Positions 44,712 to 53,448 of a DNA stretch of 64,000 nucleotides are shown in pieces. The stretch is from positions 62,001-126,000 of the forward strand of contig NZ_BLJI01000007.1 of assembly GCF_017312365.1 (NCBI RefSeq), read 5' to 3'. This DNA comes from Chroococcus sp. FPU101 (GTDB lineage: Bacteria > Cyanobacteriota > Cyanobacteriia > Cyanobacteriales > Microcystaceae). A program made the position numbers and the translations under genes. The notes beneath the pieces were generated by a model. The model was not told the DNA's origin. It was given only the letters and a program-made list of their open reading frames with translations, and searched no databases. Within the stretch, counting starts at the first letter, position 1; each line of letters opens with the position of its first letter.

Positions 44712-44776
44712 CTGGATTCGAACCAGTGACCCCATCGATGTCAACGATGTACTCTAACCAACTGAGCTATACGTCC
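44704..44776 (-). tRNA. trnV-GAC: tRNA-Val (GAC anticodon)
   Basis: A 73-nt cloverleaf on the minus strand: acceptor stem GGACGTA pairing with TACGTCC, D arm GCTC/GAGT, anticodon stem CATCG/CGATG with loop TTGACAT (anticodon GAC at 44740-44742), T arm ACTGG-TTCGAAT-CCAGT. No CCA is encoded. The right transposon end lies 31 bp past its 3' end, which makes it the probable attachment marker recognised by TnsD. The gene itself is intact. Confidence 0.96.
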
Positions 44777-44915
44777 GCACAGTCCATAATCATAGCATAC
44801 TTTTTTAAATAAATACAAGATGTTTATAGATTTCATACACTTATTTCGCTTTATGGGCCGAGTTTTGCTAAAATAACGAACTGTTAATGAGTGTAGCTAC
44901 GAAGAGTAAAAATCT

Positions 44916-45419
44916 TTGAGTCAATCTATCGAAACCCTTAGTTCAGACACTTTGTCGCAGGAACTCGCTGCAATTCAACAGACGGGTTCTAAACGCATTG
45001 CTTTACTCGGTACGCGCCATGTTCCCATTACTCATCAACAGTTAATTGAAATGATGACGTATGCTTTAGCATTGGGTGGTAACCGAGTGATGACTTCTGG
45101 TGCCACTGGAACAAATTCTGCGGTGATTAAAGGAGCAATGCGGGCTGATCCTAATCTTTTAACGGTTATCTTGCCCCAAAGCTTAGAAAGGCAACCTAGA
45201 GAATCACAAGATCAACTTAAACAAGTTATCCATCTAATTGAAAGTCCAGAAAATGATAATCTTTCTCTTGGTGAAGCAAGTTCAATTTGTAATAGGGAGA
45301 TTATTTCTCGCTGTCAGCAGTTGATTTGTTTTGCGTTTCATGACAGCCATACGCTTTTGCAAACCTGTCACGAAGCAGAAGAGCAACGTAAATTAGTTAC
45401 TTTATTCTACTTTGATTAA
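44916..45419 (+). CDS. DprA/Smf-like Rossmann-fold nucleotide-binding protein
   Basis: A 167-residue single-domain protein with a Rossmann-type fold: RIALLGTRHVPITHQQLIE, GGNRVMTSGATGTNSAVIKG (the loop typical of DprA and related nucleotide-binding proteins) and a later LGEASSICNREIISRCQQLI segment. It has no helicase or HTH extension, so it is a stand-alone domain often annotated as DNA recombination-mediator-like in cyanobacteria. The start is most likely the TTG at 44916, just ahead of the conserved helix. It is followed 3 bp later by the MAPEG gene, so the two are probably cotranscribed. Confidence 0.75.
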   Translation: MSQSIETLSSDTLSQELAAIQQTGSKRIALLGTRHVPITHQQLIEMMTYALALGGNRVMTSGATGTNSAVIKGAMRADPNLLTVILPQSLERQPRESQDQLKQVIHLIESPENDNLSLGEASSICNREIISRCQQLICFAFHDSHTLLQTCHEAEEQRKLVTLFYFD

Positions 45420-45422
45420 TGA

Positions 45423-45830
45423 ATGAATTTATCAGTTAGTGCAATTCTGCTCTATTCTATTTTGGCGGCGTTTATCTTGATCTATATTCCATTTATGGTC
45501 GTTGGATATGCTCGTCTTCAAGTAGGATATGATATGTCGGCTCCGCGTGAAATGTTTGATCGATTACCTGCTTATGCCAAACGAGCAAGTTGGGCGCATC
45601 AAAATGCTTTTGAGACGTTTATGCCTTTTGCGGCATCCGCTATCTTAGCTTATGTGACAGGTGTTAATTCTAATTTAGCAGCAGGAGCAGCGATCGCGTT
45701 TGTGGTCGCTCGTTCTCTTTATCCAGTGTTTTATATTTCTAATATCTCAATTGCTCGTTCTCTAATGTTTGGCATCGGTTCATTGAGTACTTTTACGCTG
45801 TTTGTTTTGAGTATTCTAAAAATTCAGTAA
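45423..45830 (+). CDS. MAPEG family membrane protein
   Basis: A 135-residue protein with four hydrophobic helices (residues ~7-28, 60-78, 84-103, 110-132), matching the MAPEG (eicosanoid/glutathione metabolism membrane protein) family; the segment between helices 1 and 2 contains RLPAYAKRASWAHQNAFETF, a typical family loop with the conserved Asn. In bacteria these proteins are thought to act on or with glutathione; the substrate is unknown. It is probably in one transcript with the preceding gene. Confidence 0.85.
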   Translation: MNLSVSAILLYSILAAFILIYIPFMVVGYARLQVGYDMSAPREMFDRLPAYAKRASWAHQNAFETFMPFAASAILAYVTGVNSNLAAGAAIAFVVARSLYPVFYISNISIARSLMFGIGSLSTFTLFVLSILKIQ

Positions 45831-45841
45831 CTTGAAAATTA

Positions 45842-45863
45842 AAGGAGGGCTAAACCCTCCCTT
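45842..45863. terminator. Bidirectional terminator between MAPEG gene and sppA
   Basis: Compact hairpin AAGGAGGG / CCCTCCCTT in the 39-bp gap between the two convergent genes. Confidence 0.7.
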
Positions 45864-45869
45864 AGATTC

Positions 45870-47666
45870 CTATTCAATCCGTAAATAAAACGGCAGTCTA
45901 GTATAAATCCCTTTAGGATCATTAAAACTTTTAAAAATAATCAATTCATCTTTAAGCTTCAAAACATCCTGAGTTAATTGAGCCGAAGCAGGAGTAAAAT
46001 CACTAATCTCGGTTCTAAAAAGCCTGTTCAAGAATTTTTCTTCCCAAGTTTTTCGATTAGGATATTCTTCTAGACTCCAATTGTTTTCTAATTTTGCAAT
46101 TTTGACAGTATATTGAATCGCTTCTTCTAAACCGCCAATTTCATCAACTAAACCAATTTTAAGAGCGTCTTGACCTGACCAAACTCGCCCTTGTGCAATT
46201 TCTCTAACTTTACTTTCGGGTAAATTACGTGATTTGGAAACTTTATTAATAAATAAACTATAAATTTCATTAACAAAGTTCTGATAAATTTGTAATTCTT
46301 TCTCAGTTTTTGGTCTAACATTGGTACCCAAATCGGCTAATTGTCCAGTTTTTACGCTATCCCAAGTTAAACCATTATTATTACCAATCTTTTGGAGATT
46401 GAATAAAATTCCAAAAACTCCGATAGAACCCGTAATTGTACTTTTGTCGGCAAAAATCCGTTTACCACCTGTCGAAATCCAGTAGCCTCCCGAAGCAGCA
46501 ACATCACCCATCGAAACAATAACAGGTTTTTTCTCGCTTAAACGATTAATTTCCCTAAGAATAACTTCTGAAGCAGTAGCACTTCCCCCAGGGCTATTAA
46601 TTCTCAAAATAACTGCTTTTATCTCATCATTATCTCTGAGTTGACGGAGTTCTCGCGCATAACGATCGCCACCGACTTCGTTTGCTTCTCCTGCACCATC
46701 AACAATTGTGCCATCTGCGTAGAGAACTGCAATTTTGTTAGTATTATTTTCATTGACTGATGTTAAAACACCATTCGCATAGCTATCTAAACTAATTTGA
46801 CGGAAAGATTGATCTTCTTGTTTAGGTTCTCCTGTTATTTCCTTCAATTGGGCTAAAACTTCATCAAAATAAGCAATTTTATCAACTAATCTCGCTTGTT
46901 TTGCTGCTTGTGGTTTGAGGATACCTTGATTATCTGCGATCCCTTGTAGTTGATCTCGATCAATCTGACGACTGCTGGAAACTTGTGTTAAAAAATCCCC
47001 CCAAACACTATCTAATAAAGTTCTAATTTGTTGACGGTTTTCGGGACTCATATTCTGTCGAGTATAAGGTTCAACCGCAGATTTAAAATCACCCACTCGT
47101 ACCACTTGAACACCGACACCAAATCTATCTAAGGCACCTGCATAAAATAGAGGTGCTACACTTAAACCATTAAATTCGACGGTTCCCATCGGGTTAATCA
47201 TGATTTGATCAGCAATTGAACCTAGATAATATTCTTTCTCACTCCATTCCACATCATAAGCTAGGATTTTTTTCCCCGATTTTTTAAAATCTGCTAAAGC
47301 TTGACGAATTTCACTTAAGATGGCATAACCACTTTCATCAATGCCACCTTTACCATAGAGAAAAATCCCTGAAATGCGAGAATCTTCTTTTGCTTTGGCG
47401 ATGCTTTGTAAAACTTGTCGTAGAGTGAGCGAGGTATTATTATTTTGAAAAGCTTGAGCTAGAGATGAAGCAGGTTCGGTATCTTGTATTGTGGTTGATA
47501 AATCAAAGACTAACATCGATTTGTTATCAACTGATGAGCCGTTATTTTGTCCTGATCCCGCAAACAAAAGAGCCAATATTCCGCCAGTTCCTAAAATAAG
47601 TAATAAGAATAGTGCCGCTAAACTTCCCAGACAACTTGCAAAAATTTGTTTTGTGAATTGGCCCAT
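45870..47666 (-). CDS. sppA: Signal peptide peptidase SppA, 67-kDa type
   Basis: Membrane-anchored serine protease (598 residues) that degrades cleaved signal peptides; in cyanobacteria an SppA is also linked to light acclimation of phycobilisome linkers. It has one N-terminal transmembrane helix (residues ~10-33), then two tandem SppA domains. The catalytic serine is in the second one (GDVAASGGYWIS) and the general-base lysine region is in the first. KSTITGSIGVFGI is a further signature. Length corresponds to the long, E. coli-like double-domain form. Confidence 0.95.
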   Translation of the reverse strand: MGQFTKQIFASCLGSLAALFLLLILGTGGILALLFAGSGQNNGSSVDNKSMLVFDLSTTIQDTEPASSLAQAFQNNNTSLTLRQVLQSIAKAKEDSRISGIFLYGKGGIDESGYAILSEIRQALADFKKSGKKILAYDVEWSEKEYYLGSIADQIMINPMGTVEFNGLSVAPLFYAGALDRFGVGVQVVRVGDFKSAVEPYTRQNMSPENRQQIRTLLDSVWGDFLTQVSSSRQIDRDQLQGIADNQGILKPQAAKQARLVDKIAYFDEVLAQLKEITGEPKQEDQSFRQISLDSYANGVLTSVNENNTNKIAVLYADGTIVDGAGEANEVGGDRYARELRQLRDNDEIKAVILRINSPGGSATASEVILREINRLSEKKPVIVSMGDVAASGGYWISTGGKRIFADKSTITGSIGVFGILFNLQKIGNNNGLTWDSVKTGQLADLGTNVRPKTEKELQIYQNFVNEIYSLFINKVSKSRNLPESKVREIAQGRVWSGQDALKIGLVDEIGGLEEAIQYTVKIAKLENNWSLEEYPNRKTWEEKFLNRLFRTEISDFTPASAQLTQDVLKLKDELIIFKSFNDPKGIYTRLPFYLRIE

Positions 47667-47697
47667 TGCAGTCGATCAATAAAGAGTATTGTAATCT

Positions 47698-48726
47698 TTA
47701 TGTTATCGCTTCTAACACGTTGGAATGTTTAAGATCAGCTAGAGTTTGATTTCCTGTACAAAAAAGAGCCGTTGTGATTTCCGCACTCAATAGTTGTACT
47801 AATTCGTGTAAAGCATCTAATGATTGATCGGCAGCTTGTAAAAAGGGTAACGCTAAACCCGCTAAATCGGCTCCTAAAGCGATGACTTTTGCCACTTCTA
47901 AGCCATTGCGTAACCCACCTGATGCAATCAAGGGAACGGTTGGAAATTGTTGGCGAATTTGGACAATACATTCGGCTGTCGGTATGCCCCAGTCCCCAAA
48001 CGTTTCACCTAAGCGACGTTGTAAAGAATATTGCGATCGCTCACTTTCCACTTTAGCCCAAGAGGTTCCCCCCGCACCTGCAACATCAATCGCTTTGACC
48101 CCCGCCTCTAAAAGCTTTTGCGCCATTTTCTGTGAAATTCCATTCCCTACTTCTTTGGCGATTACAGGCACCGAAATTTTACTGCATAAATTATTAATTT
48201 TGTCAAATAATCCTTTAAAATTAGTATCGCCGTTCGGCTGAATACATTCTTGGAGGGGGTTAAAGTGAAGAATCAGAGCATCAGCTTCGAGTAGTTCGAC
48301 AATGCGTAAACACTGCTCCAAATCATAAGCGTAATTAAGCTGTACGGCTCCAAGATTGGCAAAAATGAGGGCATCTGGAGCAAAGGAGCGCACGGCAAAA
48401 GTATCGGCGACCTCTGGCTTTTCGACTAAAACACGCTGTGAACCGACTCCCATCGCTAGTTTATGGGTTTGAGCGATCGTTGCTAGACGATAATTAATTT
48501 CTTTTGCTCTTGCTGTTCCCCCTGTCATCGAAGAAATCAGTAACGGTGCATTAAGCGTTTTACCGAAAAATGTTGTAGAGATATCGACTTCTTTGAGATC
48601 CAATTCTGGAAGACAGCAGTGAGTGAAACGATATTTTTCTAAACCATTGGTTGTTTGATGAAATTGAACATCATCTTCTAAACAAATCCGCAAATGATCA
48701 TCTTTGCGAATCTGGGTATTACTCAT
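47698..48726 (-). CDS. fni: Isopentenyl-diphosphate delta-isomerase, type 2 (FMN-dependent)
   Basis: Interconverts isopentenyl and dimethylallyl diphosphate for carotenoid, phytol and quinone synthesis. A TIM-barrel flavoprotein of 342 residues: N-terminal [27 protein letters not shown], the [10 protein letters not shown] segment, [30 protein letters not shown], and [19 protein letters not shown] at the phosphate-binding site. All family landmarks are present. It lies 31 bp upstream of sppA on the same strand. Confidence 0.97.
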   Translation of the reverse strand: MSNTQIRKDDHLRICLEDDVQFHQTTNGLEKYRFTHCCLPELDLKEVDISTTFFGKTLNAPLLISSMTGGTARAKEINYRLATIAQTHKLAMGVGSQRVLVEKPEVADTFAVRSFAPDALIFANLGAVQLNYAYDLEQCLRIVELLEADALILHFNPLQECIQPNGDTNFKGLFDKINNLCSKISVPVIAKEVGNGISQKMAQKLLEAGVKAIDVAGAGGTSWAKVESERSQYSLQRRLGETFGDWGIPTAECIVQIRQQFPTVPLIASGGLRNGLEVAKVIALGADLAGLALPFLQAADQSLDALHELVQLLSAEITTALFCTGNQTLADLKHSNVLEAIT

Positions 48727-48760
48727 ATTGCCTCAGTCATCGCGTCAAACAACACTAATT

Positions 48761-49297
48761 CTAACCTTTTATCAACTCCACTGCATCTTTATGATCAACG
48801 GATTGAAGATAAACCTTAACCTGTTCTTCTTTAGATGTGGGTAGCATTTTTCCTGTAAAATCAGGATGGATCGGTAATTCGCGATGTCCTCGATCAACTA
48901 AGGTTAGTAGACGAATCACTTCTGGACGACCGTATTCAGTAACAGCGTTTAATGCGGCTCTAATCGTGCGACCTTTATAAATCACATCATCGACTAAAAT
49001 CACCGTTTTACCCGTTAGACTCTGAGGAATTTTGCTTTTTTCGGGGGTACGGGTTTTAATGCGATCTAAATCATCTCGGTAAAAAGTGATATCAATGGCA
49101 CCGACGGGAACTTTAACCTGTTCTAGGGTTTCAATTTGATTAGCCAGTAGATGAGCAAGGGGAACGCCTCTTGTATAAATTCCCAGTAAGATCAATTGCG
49201 ACAAATCATCATTTTTTTCAATGATTTCTGACGCAAGACGATTTATAGTTCTACGAATTTCATCGGCTGAGAGGATTTGTATCAGTTGTTCTGACAT
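48761..49297 (-). CDS. pyrR: PyrR bifunctional pyr regulator / uracil phosphoribosyltransferase
   Basis: A 178-residue phosphoribosyltransferase-fold protein that makes UMP from uracil and PRPP and, in many bacteria, binds pyr mRNA. The PRPP loop is [18 protein letters not shown]; the other landmarks are [16 protein letters not shown] and TFYRDDL. Whether it regulates RNA in this organism is not shown; no anti-terminator structure is apparent upstream of it. Confidence 0.95.
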   Translation of the reverse strand: MSEQLIQILSADEIRRTINRLASEIIEKNDDLSQLILLGIYTRGVPLAHLLANQIETLEQVKVPVGAIDITFYRDDLDRIKTRTPEKSKIPQSLTGKTVILVDDVIYKGRTIRAALNAVTEYGRPEVIRLLTLVDRGHRELPIHPDFTGKMLPTSKEEQVKVYLQSVDHKDAVELIKG

Positions 49298-49372
49298 AGA
49301 GGCTGGTTTAGGACAATCAATAGCATCAATCTACTAGATTAACTTGAGTATATACAAAAAATTGTCCCACTA

Positions 49373-49397
49373 AAAAAGACGTGTCTTACACACGTCT
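49373..49397 (-). terminator. Rho-independent terminator after the helical carotenoid protein gene
   Basis: On the minus strand AGACGTGT, a short loop and ACACGTCT are followed by TTTTTT, 23 bp past the stop codon: a textbook intrinsic terminator separating this gene from pyrR. Confidence 0.85.
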
Positions 49398-49419
49398 ATG
49401 GCCGACTCATGATCACAAA

Positions 49420-49902
49420 TTAGATAGATGCGCCTGCTGCGGGTGCGGAACCTGAGCGATCAACGATCGTTCTTAAAATTGTAATTTGTTGTTGAAACTC
49501 TTCATTTTCGAGGCTGGTTATCCATTGGTCAGCCGTATCGGAAAGTGTATAATCTTCGGGGAATGGTATAATAACACCTTCGTCCATGCCTTGCGCTAAA
49601 AAATACCAGAAAGCAAGTTTACTATTTGCTCTTAAAGATCCATACTCGCGGGTAATTTCATTAGAAACCCCATTTAGAATATCACGCTGAATTTGTAATT
49701 GTTCTTCTTGCGATTTTTCTTTAACTTGATTATATAATCCACCAGAAATCGCGGATTCAGCAGAACCAGGTGCGGCGATCGTGATTGAAGTACCCATTTT
49801 TTTATAGACGAACCACAATATCGCTAACTGTTCATCTACGCCAAATTGTCTAAAACTGTCGCTTAGTTGATTTGTATCTTCTGAAATAGGAAAAGAAACC
49901 AT
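49420..49902 (-). CDS. Helical carotenoid protein (OCP N-terminal domain homologue)
   Basis: A 160-residue all-helical carotenoid-binding protein, the stand-alone counterpart of the N-terminal domain of the orange carotenoid protein: DEQLAILWFVYKKMGTSITI, SELAFWYFLAQ-like SKLAFWYFLAQGMDEGVI, then a proline and WITSLENEEFQQQI. Such proteins quench singlet oxygen or phycobilisome excitation depending on clade; the clade is not determined here. The C-terminus (APAAGASI) is short and there is no regulatory domain. No full-length OCP or FRP gene lies in the window. It is monocistronic, between a PII-like gene and pyrR. Confidence 0.93.
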   Translation of the reverse strand: MVSFPISEDTNQLSDSFRQFGVDEQLAILWFVYKKMGTSITIAAPGSAESAISGGLYNQVKEKSQEEQLQIQRDILNGVSNEITREYGSLRANSKLAFWYFLAQGMDEGVIIPFPEDYTLSDTADQWITSLENEEFQQQITILRTIVDRSGSAPAAGASI

Positions 49903-50085
49903 TAGTTATAAACCTCTAAATTCATCAGAACAATTTTTTTAATTGTTATTGATAAATCTTAGTCATGTTATTAATTCAAGACATCATACTCTTGACAGAG
50001 TTTTCATCAACTTTTTACTCAACTACGATTTATTCCTCAAGACAGAAAAAAAAGTTATAAAAATACAAATTTCGACCGATTAAAT

Positions 50086-50424
50086 TCAGATCGCTTCTAA
50101 ATTAGTCTCTCCCGTTCTAATTCTGACAATTTCTTCAATCGAAGATATAAATATTTTGCCGTCTCCTATTTCTCCAGTACTGGCACTGATCACTAAAGCT
50201 TCTAATAAAGAATTAACTTGATGCTCCTCAACAATAATTTCTAACTTGATTCGATTGACAAAATCGATCATATATTCTGCACCTCTGTACAAAACTTCTT
50301 GTTTTTTACTTCGACCAAATTGTCGTTGTTCTGAGACAGTCAAACCAATAACCCCCGCATTAACCAAGGTCGTTTTGACTTCTTCTAGTTTGTGCGATCG
50401 GATAATAGCTGTAATTTTCTTCAT
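50086..50424 (-). CDS. PII family protein with altered ligand residues
   Basis: A 112-residue trimeric PII signalling protein. ATP-binding elements (GEIGDGKIF; RIRTGE) are intact, as is the T-loop region with Tyr51 (LYRGAEYMIDF). Three diagnostic positions differ from GlnB: Gln39 is Ser, Lys58 is Arg, and Ser49, the phosphorylation site of cyanobacterial GlnB, is Ala. Gln39 and Lys58 contact 2-oxoglutarate, so sensing may be changed. It follows the DUF4388 gene by 28 bp on the same strand, so it is probably the last gene of the globin-Roadblock-GTPase operon; it is not near nitrogen genes. Likely a PII paralogue and not the housekeeping glnB. Confidence 0.9.
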   Translation of the reverse strand: MKKITAIIRSHKLEEVKTTLVNAGVIGLTVSEQRQFGRSKKQEVLYRGAEYMIDFVNRIKLEIIVEEHQVNSLLEALVISASTGEIGDGKIFISSIEEIVRIRTGETNLEAI

Positions 50425-50452
50425 TACTAGAACATTAAATCTTTTCTTTAGC

Positions 50453-51301
50453 TTACGTCTTTCCCTGTAGGAAACTCATTAAATTTTCTAAAAAGGCGGT
50501 ACTTAAACTACTATTATTGCTGCTCATCCTTTTTGTTTCTTCTATGGGATTAAGATCGAGGGAATTAAGCGACAGGTTAGGAATAGATGACGTAACCATC
50601 ATCGGTAATTCTTCAACCAGATCAACGACAATCAAACGGAAGGCAATTTGTTGTATTTTATCAATAGGGATTTGTAGTTGTTCTGCGATCGCTTTTAGAC
50701 TAACTTGGCCATCAGTATATTCCCAAACATTCCATTCTGCTTGATTGAGATGAAGCGTCGGTTTACCTTCACTGCGACTGGTTAAAGCTGAATGAATCTC
50801 AGGTAGTTTGTTTTGTAACGCACTCCAATCTTGTAAAGCGCGTAAACCTGCAAGGGTGACTTCTGAACCAAGACTACTTAACCCTGTCAGTTCAAGAGAG
50901 GGAATAGCAGCATTACTATCAAAAGTAAAATCAGCGTCGGGTAACTCAAATAAAGCACAGACTTGCTGCATGACTTGAGTATAAAATAAGAGTTTAAGCT
51001 GATCGGCTTGCAAAAGGTTATTTGCTTTGAAATACAATCCCAAGGGTGTTGTTTTTAGCTGTTCAGATGAAATCGATGGCAGAGAATTAATCCATCCTCG
51101 CTTTTGGATTAAAACAAGTAATCCTGTTTCGTCATTGCGATCGCTGGCAGCTACAATACGACCCTGACGGAACCAGATATAATGTTGTTTTGTTTCTTGA
51201 TTAAAGGAATTTAGGGTGAGTAACCCCGTTTTTTGTCCTTGTTCAAGGAATTGGAATAGTTCGGGTAAAGAAAATTCTGATAATTGTCCTGTAATCAGCA
51301 T
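50453..51301 (-). CDS. DUF4388 (PATAN-like) domain protein
   Basis: A 282-residue cytoplasmic signalling protein. The N-terminal ~100 residues form a DUF4388 domain (GQLSEFSLPELFQFLEQGQK; GLLTLNS; IWFRQGRIVAA), related to the PATAN domains of phototaxis response regulators. A winged-helix-like part follows at residues ~190-240 (WEYTDGQVSLKAIAEQLQIP). It lies 26 bp downstream of the GTPase gene and probably acts as its partner. Function is not known in detail. Confidence 0.82.
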   Translation of the reverse strand: MLITGQLSEFSLPELFQFLEQGQKTGLLTLNSFNQETKQHYIWFRQGRIVAASDRNDETGLLVLIQKRGWINSLPSISSEQLKTTPLGLYFKANNLLQADQLKLLFYTQVMQQVCALFELPDADFTFDSNAAIPSLELTGLSSLGSEVTLAGLRALQDWSALQNKLPEIHSALTSRSEGKPTLHLNQAEWNVWEYTDGQVSLKAIAEQLQIPIDKIQQIAFRLIVVDLVEELPMMVTSSIPNLSLNSLDLNPIEETKRMSSNNSSLSTAFLENLMSFLQGKT

Positions 51302-51327
51302 AATCAGTCACAAATGAAGTTTAAAAA

Positions 51328-51867
51328 CTAAACTAGACACTCAAGCATTAATTGTTTAACCAAAACGATTACTGCTTGAGCAACTGATCCTGTTTTGGTT
51401 GCATTTACTGTAATAATGGGGGGGCGGTTTTTTTCGTTAGTATAACCCAAAGCGATCGCCATATTTTCTGGAAACCAGGCCCCTGGACAATCCGTATGTG
51501 TTAAACCAATGATCATCGGAATTTTAGCGCGTTGTTCCATAAAATTAATGATGCGACGTGCATAACGAAATTCACTGGGACGGTTCGCTGGAATTAGGAT
51601 CATATAAGCATGGGCTTTACAGATCAGAATATCCCACATAAAATCAAAGCGAGACTGGCCTGGCGTTCCATAAAGATGCAGAGCCATATTTGGACTAAAT
51701 TGCAAACGACCAAAGTCAAAAGCAACTGTGGTTTTAGGTTTTAAAAGCTTTGTTTCATCGGTAGCTTGTCGATCTGTATCTACTACTTCTATTTCGCTTA
51801 CTGAACGAATAAAAGTCGATTTACCTGCACCTACTGGACCTGTAATCACCAAGCGCATAATCTCCAT
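51328..51867 (-). CDS. Small GTPase-like protein (MglA-related)
   Basis: A Ras-like NTPase of about 179 residues starting at the ATG at 51867 (MEIMRLVITGPVGAGKSTF); the longer upstream reading has no conserved sequence. G1 is GPVGAGKST and G3 is GTPGQSRFDF. The G4 position reads THTD instead of NKxD, which may loosen guanine specificity. Together with the Roadblock protein encoded just upstream it resembles the MglA/MglB polarity switch. No lipid anchor is visible. It is in the middle of an apparent five-gene operon. Confidence 0.87.
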   Translation of the reverse strand: MEIMRLVITGPVGAGKSTFIRSVSEIEVVDTDRQATDETKLLKPKTTVAFDFGRLQFSPNMALHLYGTPGQSRFDFMWDILICKAHAYMILIPANRPSEFRYARRIINFMEQRAKIPMIIGLTHTDCPGAWFPENMAIALGYTNEKNRPPIITVNATKTGSVAQAVIVLVKQLMLECLV

Positions 51868-51972
51868 AAATATATTATTCTCCCTAGTAATAAACTTATT
51901 AAAAAGGAGGAGATGATCAATCATTCATGACACCTCCTCATCTAGATAATCAGGATCTGGCTTAAAGGATAA

Positions 51973-52344
51973 TTAAACTAAGAGTGTTTTGAGGTCTTCT
52001 AAAGCCCGTTTGATTTCTAACATTAAAACACCTTGCTTAACGGCTTTGCTGGCTAGTACCAGAAAAACAGCATCATTTCCGCAGCTTGTTAGAACCCCAT
52101 ACCCTTCATTACCTTCGACGTAAATTCGGTCAACGCCACCTCTTGCGAGTTCACTCCCAATTCTTTCACCTAGAGAAAGCATCGCGGCTGACATCGCGGA
52201 AACTCGTTCATCATCCATCCCAGGGGGAAGCGCGGATGCTAGTGAAAGTCCATCAGGAGTGACGACGGCTGCACCTTGAACGTCATTGGTTCCAGTAACA
52301 AAACCTTGTAAAACATTTGTTAATTTTCCAGTGTTAATACCCAT
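51973..52344 (-). CDS. Roadblock/LC7 domain protein (MglB-like)
   Basis: A 124-residue protein starting at the ATG at 52344 (MGINTGKLTNVLQGF); the upstream in-frame extension overlaps the globin gene and is cysteine-rich nonsense. It is a single Roadblock/LC7 fold: GTNDVQGAAVVTPDGLSLAS, RVSAMSAAMLSLGERIGSEL and VFLVLASKAVKQGVLML. Roadblock proteins act as GTPase-activating or scaffold partners of MglA-like GTPases, which fits the next gene downstream. Confidence 0.9.
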   Translation of the reverse strand: MGINTGKLTNVLQGFVTGTNDVQGAAVVTPDGLSLASALPPGMDDERVSAMSAAMLSLGERIGSELARGGVDRIYVEGNEGYGVLTSCGNDAVFLVLASKAVKQGVLMLEIKRALEDLKTLLV

Positions 52345-52397
52345 AAATACCTCGTTTAGTTCAAAATAATCAAAAATCAGTTTATGATTGTCAATTG

Positions 52398-52952
52398 CTA
52401 CACAACAGCAGCATCCGTCGCAATGAGACGACGGAATGATCCTTCTGTCCATCCAGATTCTTTTAAAACAGCTTTAGAAGAAACTTTAATATAAGCTTGT
52501 TCAATAAAGGCTAAATCAATCATGCAAATTTTACTTAGAGCATCTCTTAATTCGTTTCCTTTACTTTCTGCTTGTAGTTTTTGAGTAATTTCTCTAACAA
52601 CTGTCGCCATCGCTGGAACGACGTGTTGTGGCCCAATTCCGACCCGTACATGAATTAAACCAATACGCCAGCGACGTTCAGCATAATTAGTTCCCCAAGC
52701 GTCCATTCCAGTGAACATCTCTTGAAACCATTCTATAAAAGTTTCTCTAAGACGGTGGATTCTGCCATCAGAAGCATTTAAAATGGAACTCATTTCGGGG
52801 TCACGACCGAGATAATCATAAAAACAATTGGTCATTTCTGAGACTACTGTTTTTCCCCAATCAGCATAAAAGTTTAAGATGGCTTTATCTGAATTGCTAA
52901 ATAGCATTCGTTGTTCCATCTTTTGCATAAATTCTTGAGGATTTAATGTCAT
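52398..52952 (-). CDS. Globin-fold sensor protein
   Basis: A 184-residue single-domain protein resembling the sensor globin/protoglobin family: NFYADWGKTVVSEMTNCFYD, RETFIEWFQEMFTG and RRWRIGLIHVRVGIGPQHVV, in which the histidine of LIHVRVGI is placed as proximal haem ligand. Family members sense oxygen or other gases, but some have lost haem, and here haem binding is inferred from that histidine only. It is the first gene of an apparent operon with Roadblock, GTPase, DUF4388 and PII-like genes, suggesting it gives the input signal. Confidence 0.82.
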   Translation of the reverse strand: MTLNPQEFMQKMEQRMLFSNSDKAILNFYADWGKTVVSEMTNCFYDYLGRDPEMSSILNASDGRIHRLRETFIEWFQEMFTGMDAWGTNYAERRWRIGLIHVRVGIGPQHVVPAMATVVREITQKLQAESKGNELRDALSKICMIDLAFIEQAYIKVSSKAVLKESGWTEGSFRRLIATDAAVV

Positions 52953-53448
52953 ATTTTTCTCCTAGCACACAAACTAAACTTTTTTTACCTAAGTTGGAGT
53001 GACTTAAAGATCTCGGTTTCTCAGGATGGATTTGATAAAGTCCTACAAACGCTAAACACTATACTGTGTTGTAACTAACTCTATTTATCCCTAACAAAGT
53101 CGCTTATTGTAACCGCATTTATACGGATTTTTTAAGTAGCTTTATGATTAAATTTTTTGCTTAATTAAGAAAAATTAATTTATTTATCAAAGTATGATGA
53201 TTTTTAAAGATGTGTATAAAAATTCAATCCTTAAATTTCTCATTTTGTCATTGTTCCATGTTTAAATCAATCAAATCTTAAAAAAATATAGATATTTTCA
53301 ATTGATGATATGATCAGTTTGTCTAAATTAGTTTATAAATATTTACAATAACTATCTTTTTTATAAAAATGTGTTGCTAGTTACTGAATTGTTATTTAAC
53401 TTCATCAATCAAGTTTTAAAAAACAATTAATTTTACCTAAAAAAACTT
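52953..53448. other. 496-bp AT-rich intergenic region
   Basis: Lies between divergent operons (globin operon and mscS) and should hold both promoters. Very AT-rich, with no coding frame or strong hairpin seen. Confidence 0.5.

Noticed and set aside
50086-50424. Housekeeping glnB
   Set aside because: Key positions (Ser39, Ala49, Arg58) and genomic context differ from the conserved cyanobacterial GlnB; annotated as a PII paralogue.
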